DNA from: Sulfitobacter sp. DSM 110093
Lineage (GTDB): Bacteria; Pseudomonadota; Alphaproteobacteria; Rhodobacterales; Rhodobacteraceae
DNA: 64,000 nucleotides
Assembly: GCF_022788715.1 (NCBI RefSeq)
Contig: NZ_CP085169.1
Location: forward strand, 62,001-126,000
Direction: 5' to 3'
Part shown: piece after piece, positions 33,034 through 43,158 of the stretch
Position numbering within the stretch: position 1 is the stretch's first letter
How the letters are laid out: each line of letters opens with the position of its first letter
Program-made: the position numbers and the translations under genes
The notes under the pieces: model-generated
Seen by the model: the letters and a program-made list of their open reading frames with translations, nothing else
What the model was told of the DNA's origin: nothing
Databases searched by the model: none

Positions 33034-34820
33034 CGGACAAGTAGAAGTTTGTCGCAAGCGAGACCATGCAAAGCCAGATCAGCCTCTCCAATGCCAAGGC
33101 CGAGTGTCTCCATTAGTTCGTCGATCGCATCGTCCAGAGCTAAGGTTAGACCACTCAAGATAGGGGGAATGCCGCTTTGAAGGGTATTCAGAGTACCTTC
33201 TAAAGTCGCTTCAACTATAGCGGTGAGAAAACCAAAGTTGATCTCCAAGAGTTCGAGGTCAAAGTCCCATGAAACATCAACTTCTTTCATGACCGCCGAA
33301 AGGACTCCGGTCAAAAGGTCACCAGAACCAATTTCCTTGAATGGCGGAGGATCGTAGTTAGAAACTTCGGAAAGGATAAATTCTGTCTGTGCTTGTTCGG
33401 AAATACCTAGGGGTATTGCCGCTTCCAACAGCACAGCTATTTCCACTTTAGCCAGAAACAAATCTACCTCAATCTTGAGTAAATCTGCGGGATGAAGTTT
33501 GTCTTTGTTCAATGGGGTCGTGTTATCATTGAAGTCTGGCGGATCGAACTGCCCCAGGAATACCTCAGCCACATGTGTCCCTGTTACGCCGTTCAGAGGG
33601 TCTGTGCCGGTATCAAAACGGGCTATGACATCATCGGGTTCTGAGACGCTGCAGTCGATATCTGTCAGTGAGGCGGTGGCACCGGCAACCTCGATATAGA
33701 GCGGCAGTAAATTAACAGATAAGATGTCAAGGCCCAGAGGAGCGAAGATCGAGGGCTCTAGTTTCAGGTCCAGCTTAAGACGTGTCTGTGCCGTATGGAG
33801 GGTCGTACCGCGCTCTCCGATGGTAATCCATCCTGATTTTGCTTTCTTCTCGCCCACCACCAGGTCGAAATCTACGGAGACCAAACCGTCGATGCCGACA
33901 TCGAGGTCTGACTCGATATGTCTTTCTGCATTAATGATATCCACCGATGCCTTCAGTAGATCGAGCGCTTTGACGGTGATCTTGGGCAGGAGGTCAGGAG
34001 CGAGGGCCTTCACATCTTCTCCTTCGATCAAAATGAGATCGGAGACGTTTAGAAGTTCTGAAGCTCCACTGTTGATGATGGTGGTTAAGGCGGTTGTAAC
34101 TTCCTCTCCAAGACCTGTGTCGAGAAGAGCTCCGGCGATATTTGTAAGATCAGCCTCTTTCGTGAGTAGAACCTCATAATTTCCCGCCGTAACATCAAGT
34201 CGTGACGCTAATGCGTCCGAAAAAGACAGCAGGTCGATATCGGCATCTGCCAAGGCCTCATAATCAAGGACATCGAGGCCCACCGTTGTGCCCAGAGCCG
34301 CAGACAGAACCGCGTTTAGAATTCCCTCATCAATCCTGAGCAATCTCGAGCCCAGACTGAAAGAAGCGCTATCATAGCGTGCAGCTGTCGCCTCCGCTTG
34401 GATGCGCGTCGTATCTTGATCCAGAAAGATCTGTGCAAAATATAGGGGCACCTCTTTGTTCAGGGTGACCTGCGCAGCGTTATCGCCTGGCTCAACCCAT
34501 GACCTCCCCGGTTCGAGTTTCGCATCTTCAGTGCGGATGAAGCGACCATATTTGATATCCGTGAGAGCATCCGGCTCAAGGCCATTCCACTTCACTGTTT
34601 CGAGAGCATGTTCGTCCGGATCCGACCACAAGTTCGAGGCAGCGCTCACGGCCGTCAGATCAGCCTCTGTTTGCAGTTTTTTCTGTTGGAAATAAAGGAG
34701 ACCAACATCAATGGCGAGCGCCATGAATCCCATGAGGACGGTCAGCATGAGGGCCGCGATGATGATCACGACACCGCTTTCGTCTTTGCCAAAGCGCTTC
34801 AGGAAGCCTTTAATATACAA
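33030..34820 (-). CDS. tadG: TadG-like pilus assembly protein
   Basis: A 596-residue protein with an N-terminal transmembrane helix preceded by the TadE/TadG motif GKDESGVVIIIAALML, then a long extracytoplasmic domain without cysteine-rich or repeat features. The most likely start is the TTG at 34820, preceded by GAGGAG at 8-base spacing; this overlaps the end of tadE. An ATG at 34868 without a site is the alternative. TadG-type proteins are pseudopilin-like components of Flp pili. The family is variable in sequence, and I see no von Willebrand domain here. Confidence 0.78.
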   Translation of the reverse strand: MYIKGFLKRFGKDESGVVIIIAALMLTVLMGFMALAIDVGLLYFQQKKLQTEADLTAVSAASNLWSDPDEHALETVKWNGLEPDALTDIKYGRFIRTEDAKLEPGRSWVEPGDNAAQVTLNKEVPLYFAQIFLDQDTTRIQAEATAARYDSASFSLGSRLLRIDEGILNAVLSAALGTTVGLDVLDYEALADADIDLLSFSDALASRLDVTAGNYEVLLTKEADLTNIAGALLDTGLGEEVTTALTTIINSGASELLNVSDLILIEGEDVKALAPDLLPKITVKALDLLKASVDIINAERHIESDLDVGIDGLVSVDFDLVVGEKKAKSGWITIGERGTTLHTAQTRLKLDLKLEPSIFAPLGLDILSVNLLPLYIEVAGATASLTDIDCSVSEPDDVIARFDTGTDPLNGVTGTHVAEVFLGQFDPPDFNDNTTPLNKDKLHPADLLKIEVDLFLAKVEIAVLLEAAIPLGISEQAQTEFILSEVSNYDPPPFKEIGSGDLLTGVLSAVMKEVDVSWDFDLELLEINFGFLTAIVEATLEGTLNTLQSGIPPILSGLTLALDDAIDELMETLGLGIGEADLALHGLACDKLLLVR

Positions 34821-35226
34821 GATGGCTACTCCTCGAGACCTTGGTGATTTTAAGGCCAAGGAAGCCATCCACTAGGTCGATTACAGAACCAGTCAGATCA
34901 TAAGTGAGGGTCACTTTGATGCCTGGCCCAGGCGTCACATCCATCGAAATTAACTCGGTGACATTGTCACCCTGTAGGATTGGGAAACGTGTTTTGGCTT
35001 CTTCGATAAAAACGTAGGCCTTGTCCTCGCGTTCTTCTCTTCCTAGCCCTCGGACAGAGTATCGTGCGGTTTCAGCGGCAAGCTGTTGCAAGCTATGCGC
35101 AATCGAGAAGTATTGCCCAAAGCAGGCAATCCCCAAAAGGATCGCCAGCAAGAGCGGTAAGATCAGTGCAAATTCCACGGCGACAGCGCCGTCCTCATTC
35201 CTCCAAAAACTGCATCTATGAGGCAT
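34810..35226 (-). CDS. tadE: TadE-like pseudopilin
   Basis: A 138-residue protein: a short leader, the motif NEDGAVAVEFALILPLLLAI with the conserved glutamate-phenylalanine, then a single hydrophobic helix and a small soluble domain. TadE is processed by the Flp prepilin peptidase and stays with the inner-membrane machinery. The ATG at 35226 overlaps the tadC stop (ATGA); the open frame to 35511 lies inside tadC and is rejected. Confidence 0.86.
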   Translation of the reverse strand: MPHRCSFWRNEDGAVAVEFALILPLLLAILLGIACFGQYFSIAHSLQQLAAETARYSVRGLGREEREDKAYVFIEEAKTRFPILQGDNVTELISMDVTPGPGIKVTLTYDLTGSVIDLVDGFLGLKITKVSRSSHLVY

Positions 35227-36185
35227 CAGTTCAAAGCCCCTCCCATGATATTGTCGAGAATGTTGAGGGCGGCCGGACCGATCAACACCACGAAGAGCGC
35301 GGGCATGATGAAAAGGATCAAGGGGATCGTCATCAAGGCCGGGATACGCCCCGCTTGTTCTTCGATCCGCAACAAGCGAAGCGCGCGTTGGTCGCGCATT
35401 AGGGTACGCAGGGCTTGCGAGATCGGGGTGCCATAGCGTTCGGCCTGCATCATCGCATTGGCAAAGATTGATATTTCCGAGAGGGGTAAACGCTCCGAGA
35501 GCCTGACCCAAGCCCCGTCACGGTCTGGCATGACATTAAGCTCGACATATAACTGTCTGATTTCGAATGAGAGTGTTGGAGCTACAGCATGTGACTCGCG
35601 CGCCACTCGGTTGAGAGCAGGCCCGAAGCTCAACCCCGCCTCAGTCGCGATGACCAGCAGCTCCAACATGTCCGGGAAAGCTTTTTGGACCTCGGTATAC
35701 CTTTGCTTTTGACGAAATTTGAGGACCGCATCTGGGAGCTTGGAGAGCAGAAGTGCAGCGGCGAGGGCAATCATGATTTTCATGAACACCCCCATCTCGC
35801 TGGACGCATCAAGTGAGAACCAAAGCCAGGTAAAACCTATACCTCCGATCGGCAGCAACAACTTCAAGAAGGAGTAGATCAGCAGAGCGTCTCGCCCGCG
35901 GAACCCTGCGGTGCGGAGCAACTTGGCAGAGGCTTCCGCCTCGCCCCCATTGACGATGGAGAACCGCTCGGAGGTGTTTATGGCAACGCGCTTTGCCATT
36001 CCCAGCAGGAAGCCAGAGCTTGATCGTCTCGGCATGGTCCGATCATTGCGTTTCAGGTTCATGGTGCGGTTCAGTCGCGCCATGCGCTCGCGTCCGTCGA
36101 GAGCGTTCAACACCGCTGTCTGTGCAAAATAGAGGATTGGTGCTGCGATGAGTATCAGAACAAGGGGGGGAATTTCACTAAACAT
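35226..36185 (-). CDS. tadC: Type II secretion F-domain protein TadC
   Basis: A 319-residue polytopic inner-membrane protein with a T2SSF domain. KAFPDMLELLVIATEAGLSF and ERYGTPISQALRTLMRD are the two half-site motifs. Four hydrophobic helices are visible, at the N-terminus, around residues 100-140 and at the C-terminus. It forms, with TadB, the platform under the pilus. The start at 36185 overlaps tadB by 8 bases; the 28-residue extension is rejected. Confidence 0.9.
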   Translation of the reverse strand: MFSEIPPLVLILIAAPILYFAQTAVLNALDGRERMARLNRTMNLKRNDRTMPRRSSSGFLLGMAKRVAINTSERFSIVNGGEAEASAKLLRTAGFRGRDALLIYSFLKLLLPIGGIGFTWLWFSLDASSEMGVFMKIMIALAAALLLSKLPDAVLKFRQKQRYTEVQKAFPDMLELLVIATEAGLSFGPALNRVARESHAVAPTLSFEIRQLYVELNVMPDRDGAWVRLSERLPLSEISIFANAMMQAERYGTPISQALRTLMRDQRALRLLRIEEQAGRIPALMTIPLILFIMPALFVVLIGPAALNILDNIMGGALN

Positions 36186-37140
36186 CGAGACGCGACAATC
36201 TATACATGCTGAAAATACCCATGCCGAGGAAGGCAACGCCGACCAGCGCAAGGATACGTCCGCGCGCATCTATGAAAAGTGGCTGAAGGTATTCGCCGTT
36301 CACCATCCAGATGATGAGGCCAATAGCGAAGGGAAGGGAGGATAGGACTGCGGCACTGACCCTGACTTCTGCTGATAAAGCAGCAGCCTTCTTGCGCAGC
36401 TTACGGCGCTCTCGCAACATATTGGCAAGGTTTTCCAGTGTCTCGACCAGATTGCCACCGGTTTCGACCTGAAGCCCAACAGCAATAACAATGAACCTTG
36501 CTTCCTGGGAGCCGATGCGATCAGCAATACCGCCAAGCGCCTCGTTCAATCCTATTCCCAGACGCATTTCTTCACAGCAAAAGCTAAACTCTTCCTCGGC
36601 AATGCCCTTGGCATGATTGGCCACCACCCGCAGGGCAACCGGTGCCGGCTGCCCGGACCGAAGCCCGCGGGCAAACACATCAAGGCAATCAGGCAATGCT
36701 TCGTTAAACGCTTTAATCCTGCGTGAGCGCAGATGACCGAGCCAGACAGTGAAAGACAGGTAGCTGGACAGCCCGGAAATGAGCAGAGCCAAGGGCAGGG
36801 GCGCCAGTTTAAGAATCTGGAATGCCGCGACCATCACGATGGCCATAATCACCATCACCGCTATGGCGCTTCTGGGTTTCATCTCCAACCCGGCCTCTCG
36901 CAGACGGGTATCAAGCAGGCGCGCGAAGCGGCTGTTGTCGACCTTGCCAGTCTCGCCTTCATCCTCAATTTCAAGGCGCCGTGTCGCCCGATCAGAGAAT
37001 TGAAGTGGATGGTTCTTGGTAAACTTGACCAACCTTTGAAGGCGTGTCTGACGCGCACGGTCGAGTGTAATGGCGAAGACCAATCCGGTGGTCGCAAAGA
37101 CACCGAATATGAGGAGGAAGAAAGCAAATATCTGCAGCAT
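36178..37140 (-). CDS. tadB: Type II secretion F-domain protein TadB
   Basis: A 320-residue protein paralogous to TadC. An N-terminal helix (about 2-22), a second hydrophobic region (105-140), the T2SSF domain with FNEALPDCLDVFARGLRSGQ and VETGGNLVETLENLANML, and a C-terminal helix pair are present. The ATG at 37140 lies one base past the stop of the ATPase gene. It is the second platform protein. Confidence 0.9.
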   Translation of the reverse strand: MLQIFAFFLLIFGVFATTGLVFAITLDRARQTRLQRLVKFTKNHPLQFSDRATRRLEIEDEGETGKVDNSRFARLLDTRLREAGLEMKPRSAIAVMVIMAIVMVAAFQILKLAPLPLALLISGLSSYLSFTVWLGHLRSRRIKAFNEALPDCLDVFARGLRSGQPAPVALRVVANHAKGIAEEEFSFCCEEMRLGIGLNEALGGIADRIGSQEARFIVIAVGLQVETGGNLVETLENLANMLRERRKLRKKAAALSAEVRVSAAVLSSLPFAIGLIIWMVNGEYLQPLFIDARGRILALVGVAFLGMGIFSMYRLSRLDV

Positions 37141-37141
37141 C

Positions 37142-38692
37142 CTAAATCTCCAATGTACGGCGCAATGTGCTTTCCAGACCCATTTCTGCCGCCCGCGTCG
37201 TGAAATAGGGGGTGCTGCCTGTTGCTTGGAACTCTCCAATGATGGTCTCGCCCGTGCGGGTCAGATCGGGGGTGAAGCAAAACAGTTCCTGCATGCTGAG
37301 CGTGTTGCCCTCAGCGCCCACGATTTCGCAGATTGAGGTGATCCTACGTACCCCATCTCGCATGCGCGATATTTGAACCACCAGGTCAATCGCGGAGCTT
37401 ATCTGCTGGCGAACGAATTCACTTGGAAGGGCGGTCCCTGACATGGCGATCATGCTTTCTAGGCGTGTCAGCGCCTCGCGGGGGGAATTGGCATGAAGGG
37501 TGCTCATCGAGCCGTCGTGGCCGGTGTTCATTGCCTGCAAGAGGTCCAGCGCCTCCTCGCTGCGCACTTCGCCGATGATGATCCTGTCGGGGCGCATCCG
37601 AAGCGTATTGCGGAACAGATGACGCATGGTGATCTCGCCAAGTCCCTCAATCGAGGGTGGCCGCGTTTCCAGAGATACGACATGCGGCTGTTGAAGCCGC
37701 AGCTCTGCAGCATCTTCGATTGTCACAATGCGCTCGGCCTCTGAAATCTCGCCTGATATCGCATTCAGCAGGGTGGTTTTACCGGACCCTGTTCCTCCCG
37801 AAATAAGGATGTTCAATCGCATCTTTGCCGCAAGACGCAAAAACTCTGCCATGGGTGAGGATAGGCTGTCGCGCGCCACAAGATCTGCCAGCTGCAGCTC
37901 GCCCTTGGGGAACTTCCGGATTGTTAGCGTCGGTCCCTTCAGAGCAAGCGGAGGGATCGTCACATTGATACGGCTACCATCTGGCAGGCGGGCATCAACC
38001 AGGGGGGTGGTTTCATCAACACGACGGCCAGCCAGCGATACGATCCGTGTTGCAATATTGAGGACATGTTGATTGTCCCGGAAGGTGACGCCTGTAAGTT
38101 CTAGCTGCCCGTTCCGCTCAATGTAGACTTGCTTGGACCCATTCACCATGATGTCGGATATTGTGTCGTCAGCCAGCAGCCGCTCGAGGGGGCCAAAGCC
38201 CATCATATCGTCGAGGACATACTCAACCAGCTGAGTGCTTTCGGCCCCGTTAAGTTCTAATTTCTGTTTTCTGCTGACGCTGCGAACAGCCCGGGCGATG
38301 GTCTCGCGCTGCAGATCATCCGGTCCTGAGGCGAGCTCGGTAAGGTCGAGAAGCGCCATAATTTCCGGCATGACGCGCTGACTGAGGCTGTTGAGGTGGC
38401 GATCAAACCCGGCAAGAGAGGCGCTCCGGGCAGGGTGTGCTGACGTGTCCGGCAGGGCCCCTGGTTCTGGTTCAGACAGAGCGCTGGCCTTCTCACTAAG
38501 AGATCGAACCAGCTCGCGTTGCTCATCAATAGGTATTTCCTGGCCCGTCTGCGCCTCATACCAATCTATGGCCCGGCTTACGACGTGAGGCCCAGGCTCC
38601 GCGCCACTTGAAATGAGCGCATTGATTTTCTGAAGCAACTCTGCCGGTATTGAGGGGGTCTTTTGATCAGGGAAGCTTTCCGTTAGCGTCAT
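37142..38692 (-). CDS. cpaF: Tad pilus ATPase TadA/CpaF
   Basis: A 516-residue secretion ATPase. Walker A is [15 protein letters not shown], the Asp box reads [12 protein letters not shown], Walker B is [20 protein letters not shown] and the His box lies in [20 protein letters not shown]. The roughly 120-residue N-terminal part is variable in the family and here proline-rich. TadA powers Flp pilus extension and probably retraction. The ATG overlaps the stop of cpaE (ATGA). Confidence 0.95.
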   Translation of the reverse strand: MTLTESFPDQKTPSIPAELLQKINALISSGAEPGPHVVSRAIDWYEAQTGQEIPIDEQRELVRSLSEKASALSEPEPGALPDTSAHPARSASLAGFDRHLNSLSQRVMPEIMALLDLTELASGPDDLQRETIARAVRSVSRKQKLELNGAESTQLVEYVLDDMMGFGPLERLLADDTISDIMVNGSKQVYIERNGQLELTGVTFRDNQHVLNIATRIVSLAGRRVDETTPLVDARLPDGSRINVTIPPLALKGPTLTIRKFPKGELQLADLVARDSLSSPMAEFLRLAAKMRLNILISGGTGSGKTTLLNAISGEISEAERIVTIEDAAELRLQQPHVVSLETRPPSIEGLGEITMRHLFRNTLRMRPDRIIIGEVRSEEALDLLQAMNTGHDGSMSTLHANSPREALTRLESMIAMSGTALPSEFVRQQISSAIDLVVQISRMRDGVRRITSICEIVGAEGNTLSMQELFCFTPDLTRTGETIIGEFQATGSTPYFTTRAAEMGLESTLRRTLEI

Positions 38693-39924
38693 TTGTTATG
38701 CCTCTTCCCCCCAAAGAGGCCCTTCCGTTTTGACTGTGAGCCCAGATTTACAGGCTCTTCGAGATCGTTCATCAGGCGCGTGATGGCCCGGCTATAGGGC
38801 CCTTTTTTTGAGATCCTCCTCACGGGCTGACCTTTCAGCGAGGCGCGGGCCAAGTCGGATGCGCTTTCAGGCAGCTCATGCAGGTCACTGATGTTCAGCG
38901 CCTGTTTGACCTCTGCTGGCGTGAGCCCTGCACCTCGGCGTCGCTTGGACATCAGGTAAGAAAAGCGCGGTGGGTTCGAGCTTTTACTGACCCTTTCAAC
39001 CAGGCGGCTGCAGTTTCGGACTGAGGAGAAACCTGGTCCGAAAATGAAGATGATATCATCCAACTCCTCTGCCAGCTCTGGCTGTGCCGCCAATAGGCTT
39101 CGCGGCAAGTCTACAACTGTTAAAGGGAAGCTCTGGCGGCAACGACGTAGAAGGGATGGTAGATTTGCCTCCATCTCGGAGGTGCTGGAGGGATCATTTA
39201 CGCTGGCGGAGTAAAGATAGAGCCCGTCCAAGGGCGTTGCCATTGTCGAGGTAAGAAAGGTGTCATCAACCCGCTCTGGCACCAACAGGGCGTCTAAAAG
39301 CCCCATTGTCAGATCAGTATCGAGGTCAGCTGCAATCGAGCCGAATTCGAGGTCTGCATCAAGCAGAGCAACGCGGTTTTGCAGATCACCTTTGGCTTTT
39401 GTGCTCCCCGCTGCATCAAGGTATGCCACAGCGAGGTTCTCGGCGATGGCGCTGGCGCCCAAGCCCCCGGAGACCCCGCAGACAGCAATACAGCGAGACT
39501 GTGCCTTGGTGCGTGTGTCTGGTGCGACCGAGCCCAGCAGCTTCGATATCTGCAGCTGACGATCACCCAGTGGAAGCGGAAGGTATTCCTGAGCCCCGGC
39601 ATCAAGAACATCCTGATATGTCGGAATATCATTCACGTGACCGACGGCGATCACCCGTGATCCGGCCTCCTTCAGTTCCTTGATCCGGTCCATAGCTGGC
39701 CCGAGCGCAGCCCCCAACTCGACGATAAGGATATCGCCGAGAGGGGCTGTGCCAATGAGGCGGGCGGCCGTGGCCGCGGTGCCCGGGTGGATCGTAAGAC
39801 TTGCGGTTTCGCCAATCTGGGCCACAAGCTTCTCGGCTGCGTCTCGCGCATCTTCGGATTCAACGAAGGCTTCGATCTGGGTTCGCTTAAACCGTGCGTT
39901 AAGTTTTACTTTGCCCTGAAACAC
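38689..39924 (-). CDS. cpaE: CpaE/TadZ localisation ATPase
   Basis: A 411-residue protein of the MinD/ParA superfamily. The N-terminal 120 residues are an atypical receiver-like domain; the deviant Walker A is VCGVSGGLGASAIAENLAVA, and DADLEFGSIAADLD and VDLPRS follow. CpaE positions the Tad machine at a pole in related bacteria. The start is GTG at 39924 preceded by GAGGGG. It leads into cpaF with a 4-base overlap. Confidence 0.87.
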   Translation of the reverse strand: MFQGKVKLNARFKRTQIEAFVESEDARDAAEKLVAQIGETASLTIHPGTAATAARLIGTAPLGDILIVELGAALGPAMDRIKELKEAGSRVIAVGHVNDIPTYQDVLDAGAQEYLPLPLGDRQLQISKLLGSVAPDTRTKAQSRCIAVCGVSGGLGASAIAENLAVAYLDAAGSTKAKGDLQNRVALLDADLEFGSIAADLDTDLTMGLLDALLVPERVDDTFLTSTMATPLDGLYLYSASVNDPSSTSEMEANLPSLLRRCRQSFPLTVVDLPRSLLAAQPELAEELDDIIFIFGPGFSSVRNCSRLVERVSKSSNPPRFSYLMSKRRRGAGLTPAEVKQALNISDLHELPESASDLARASLKGQPVRRISKKGPYSRAITRLMNDLEEPVNLGSQSKRKGLFGGKRHNK

Positions 39925-39948
39925 GTCAATCCCCTCAAAACAAAACGG

Positions 39949-40485
39949 TCAACGCGCTGCCGTGCGTGCTGTAGGTGCTGGTGATAAGATGTCCGCAGGG
40001 CGGTGGATCATATGCGCGAGATTGATGGCATTGGCGCATCCTAGGTCTTCAACGCCCGGCTGACATGTGACCCTGATCCCCTCGGCGCGTGCGACCCTGA
40101 TCAGCCCTATTTGATGTCTTTCCAATGGGCGCTTGGCAAAGCTTTCCTGCATTGAGAGCTTAATGCGTGACGGAACCAGAGACAGGGCCGCGGTTACATT
40201 CTGGACACGGGCAGCGTCGGTATTGTTATCGCCACTGGTCGGGATTGTGATGATCAACACATCCTCACTGCGCAGCGCTCTTGCCTGCAGGAAGCTGTTG
40301 AGCTTGCCGCGCTCATGACTTGTCAGATTGGCTGCACCATGACCGAAATGGAATTGATGCTGCGCCTCGACATAGGGGGCGTTTAGACGGTCGAGAACCG
40401 AGACACTGGGCTCAGGCGCCGAACAGGCTGCTGCAAGGGATAGGGAAGCCAGGGCAGCCATCAAAGATATTCTGGAGATACTCAT
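39949..40485 (-). CDS. cpaD: CpaD-family pilus lipoprotein
   Basis: A 178-residue protein with a lipoprotein signal (SLSLAAAC, cysteine near residue 21), then the CpaD pattern with SHERGKLNSFLQ and VTCQPGVEDLGCANAINLAH. The conserved GC.N.NLA.M. block is characteristic. CpaD is an outer-membrane partner of the secretin. Its ATG overlaps the secretin stop (ATGA). Confidence 0.85.
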   Translation of the reverse strand: MSISRISLMAALASLSLAAACSAPEPSVSVLDRLNAPYVEAQHQFHFGHGAANLTSHERGKLNSFLQARALRSEDVLIITIPTSGDNNTDAARVQNVTAALSLVPSRIKLSMQESFAKRPLERHQIGLIRVARAEGIRVTCQPGVEDLGCANAINLAHMIHRPADILSPAPTARTAAR

Positions 40486-41819
40486 TGCAGAAGTAGCCCC
40501 GCTTTACCGTTGATGCTCTTGATGGAAATTGCATTGCCGTCTTCCACAGGCACGCCCACCGAAAGCTCTCCTGTCAGAGCGCGCTGCAATGTGCCGGCCG
40601 GTCTAAACCCATCGACGGGTGTCTTGAACTTCTTTGGGTCGCCTGGTTCGACCAGATAGGGGGTCACAATGATCACCAGCTCACTCTCGCCGCTCTGATA
40701 GCTAGTAGAACGGAATAGGGCGCCCAGAAGGGGAACCTGACCGAGGCCGGGGACCTCATCAATGGACTGCTGCGATGTGGCTTTGAACAGACCAGCAATT
40801 GCAAAGCTTTGGCCGCTGCCAACCTCGATTGTCGTCGCTGCGCTGCGCTCCAGGATCAGGGGGAGCCCTTGGGTATTGGAGGTGCTGCCATTTGAGAAAT
40901 CCAATTCACGGACCGTGGTGTCGACCTCAAGCTTAATCTTGTTCGATTGAAGTACCTCGGGCTGGAATTCCAACTCCACGCCATAGGGTTCAAAAACGAC
41001 CTCTACTCGGTCATCCGAAGCCGCGGTTTGATAGGGGAAGCGGCCCCCGGCCAGGAACTTGGCCCTATCGCCTGATCGCGCCGTAAGATTTGGCTCTGAT
41101 AGGATGGTCACCAAACCCTCTTGTTGGAGCGCTTCGAGGCTGACGCCCTGCAATTGGGAACCGACAGTGAAGTCGGTGTTTAGGGCAAAGCCACCGGGCG
41201 CACCGACCCCGCCATTCAATCCATTCCCCAGGGCAGTCCAGCTTGTCCCAAGATCCTCGGTGACCGTTCTTGAAACCTCGGCAATCTTCACCTGCAAGTT
41301 CACCTGTGCGGGATTATCGAGCGTCAGGCTGTTGATAATGGGTACCTCCTGACCAGAAAGGGCCCGGACGACAGTCTCAATCTGCGTGGCATCTCCAAGG
41401 GAAGGTACACGCCCGGTCAAAACCACGGCACCTTCGGTTTCCCGCACCTGGTAATTGCCAGCGGATACGGCGGAATGTGCGGCCGAATTTAACGCCCCAA
41501 CATTCAAAGCAACCTTCACGACGCTCGAAAGGGTGACGTTATCAAGCTCATCGAGCGCAAAGAGCGTCGTGTTTCCAGGGCTTTTTCCGTAGATATAAAC
41601 AAGGTTTGCAGATTTGACCTCGATATCTGCAATTTCCGGATTTGCCAAAAAGACAGTTTCGGAAGGCTGGTCGAGACGGATCAACTTCCCCTCGCCGGGG
41701 AAAAGACTAACCGGTTTCCCGGTGGCTTCAATCACGGTTTGTGCAGGGCTTATGTCAGGGATGAGCATGACGGAGCCAGCCGCGATTAATGCGATGGCCC
41801 TGGTAATATTTGGCAGCAT
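40482..41819 (-). CDS. cpaC: Secretin CpaC/RcpA
   Basis: A 445-residue outer-membrane secretin. A signal peptide ends around residue 26; a pilus-assembly N domain follows with ETVFLANPEIADIEVKSANL and YIYGKSPGNTTLFALD, then a BON-like segment and the secretin core with VPGLGQVPLLGALFRSTSYQ plus the final ELVIIVTPYLVEP. It forms the channel through which the Flp pilus passes. Confidence 0.92.
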   Translation of the reverse strand: MLPNITRAIALIAAGSVMLIPDISPAQTVIEATGKPVSLFPGEGKLIRLDQPSETVFLANPEIADIEVKSANLVYIYGKSPGNTTLFALDELDNVTLSSVVKVALNVGALNSAAHSAVSAGNYQVRETEGAVVLTGRVPSLGDATQIETVVRALSGQEVPIINSLTLDNPAQVNLQVKIAEVSRTVTEDLGTSWTALGNGLNGGVGAPGGFALNTDFTVGSQLQGVSLEALQQEGLVTILSEPNLTARSGDRAKFLAGGRFPYQTAASDDRVEVVFEPYGVELEFQPEVLQSNKIKLEVDTTVRELDFSNGSTSNTQGLPLILERSAATTIEVGSGQSFAIAGLFKATSQQSIDEVPGLGQVPLLGALFRSTSYQSGESELVIIVTPYLVEPGDPKKFKTPVDGFRPAGTLQRALTGELSVGVPVEDGNAISIKSINGKAGLLLQ

Positions 41820-41843
41820 GGATGAAAATCCTGAGGTCTAAAT

Positions 41844-42773
41844 CTAGCGGGAGATGGGCAGATCATTTCCCGTTTGAGCTTCTTGTTTAAGTGGCGATTG
41901 CGCCTGATCCTCCGCAGCAAAAGCGGTCTGTTTTTGACCGCCCTGTCCCCGGAATACTGTGATGCGTTTTTTGGGCGGCGGCGTGTAGCTATCCACGGTT
42001 TCCCCCGAAATCCGTGTTGAGAGCATGGGGTCATCGCGCACGATGATTGGCTGGCCGCCATCACCTGCGGAAGACAGCACAAATATCAGCTCTCCTGTTT
42101 GCTCTGCGAGCGCCAGTACCTTCGTACCTTCAGGGTGCAACTCCAGCGTCATCATGCGCCCGTCATTGCTTCGATTGCCCATCTCATTGAGCGCCAGCAC
42201 CCGTACATTCTCAAGGATGCTTCGCACAGCGCGCACATCCCCCTGGGAGTTGTAGGACACCATCACGTCGATCCGGTCATTTGGCTCTATTAGGCCGCCA
42301 ATTGAGGTTTGCCGGCTGAGTGGCACTGAGATCGCCCGCATGCCGGCTCCCAGATCCCCGGTGAACCTGCTGATCTTTTCTGGCTGCGCTACCGGTTTTT
42401 CGGGCGGCTCGGGAATAATAAGATCGCTCGCCATGATTGGCGATCCCACTTGAATTTCCTTTTCTGCCCGAAGACCTGATAGACGTTTTCGATTGATTTC
42501 AGAATCGAGAATAAAATCCGGAGTAATCAAATTGGCAGGTATATTGATCACTTCAATAAAACCGATCGATAAATCAGTGTCTTTCAATATGAGTTCAGAA
42601 GCCCCCAGAACAGCAATGCTGGGCATCTCATTTACAACGGCAACCTCCCCCGGGGAGGGGGAGGCCGGCTGGCTCTCAGGGCGAATGCTGATCCAAGTGA
42701 CGGCTACGGCAAGGACCGCAGACGTCGATAGGACAAGCAATACGCGCTTCGGCATATCATTGAAAATACTCAA
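41844..42773 (-). CDS. cpaB: CpaB/RcpC pilus assembly protein
   Basis: A 309-residue protein with one N-terminal helix (about 9-27), a SAF-type domain (IPANLITPDFILDSEINRKR, then SPIMASDLI) and the C-terminal RISGETVDSY-type tail. RcpC/CpaB belongs to the periplasmic part of the secretin complex. The likely start is TTG at 42773 with CAGGAA upstream; the first ATG is at 42755 and has no site. It follows flp by 32 bases. Confidence 0.88.
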   Translation of the reverse strand: MSIFNDMPKRVLLVLSTSAVLAVAVTWISIRPESQPASPSPGEVAVVNEMPSIAVLGASELILKDTDLSIGFIEVINIPANLITPDFILDSEINRKRLSGLRAEKEIQVGSPIMASDLIIPEPPEKPVAQPEKISRFTGDLGAGMRAISVPLSRQTSIGGLIEPNDRIDVMVSYNSQGDVRAVRSILENVRVLALNEMGNRSNDGRMMTLELHPEGTKVLALAEQTGELIFVLSSAGDGGQPIIVRDDPMLSTRISGETVDSYTPPPKKRITVFRGQGGQKQTAFAAEDQAQSPLKQEAQTGNDLPISR

Positions 42774-42804
42774 TTTTTAAATTCCTGAAATGTCAAGGAT
42801 CTGG

Positions 42805-42981
42805 TCATTCAGGAATGGTGACGGCAGTCTTAATAACTTCGAAAGTAGCGACGAGTTCATCACCCAGTAGCCCTACCACCGTAACGATACCTGCCGCGAT
42901 AAGAGCCGCAAATAGACCGTATTCAATTGCCGTGGCGCCGTCTTCGTCGCGTGCGAAAGTTTTGATGAATTTGATAATCAT
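42805..42981 (-). CDS. flp: Flp/Fap major pilin
   Basis: A 58-residue type IVb prepilin: a basic leader MIIKFIKTFARDEDG, cleavage between G15 and A16, then the Flp signature with glutamate and tyrosine (ATAIEYGLFAALIAAGI). The mature pilin is about 43 residues. The ATG at 42981 is chosen; a TTG at 42990 with GAGG close upstream is possible. As first gene of the Tad operon it is followed by cpaB. The peptidase that would cleave it is not encoded in the window. Confidence 0.92.
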   Translation of the reverse strand: MIIKFIKTFARDEDGATAIEYGLFAALIAAGIVTVVGLLGDELVATFEVIKTAVTIPE

Positions 42982-43158
42982 GGAGAGCAATAACCTCGTT
43001 GTTCAGCCTCAATACACAGCGCTTTTCGCGCTGCCGATGAGCGGCAGGCCGCTTGATTAACTCAAGGCACAACTTATGAGGTAGCGCAATAAGGGATAAG
43101 CCTAAAGGGGTAATAAAGTATGGTTTTTTACTGTATGGGGCAATAATAAGACGCAGAA

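Noticed and set aside
35226-35511. N-terminal extension of tadE
   Set aside because: Lies within tadC and lacks similarity; the ATG at 35226 with ATGA overlap fits the family.
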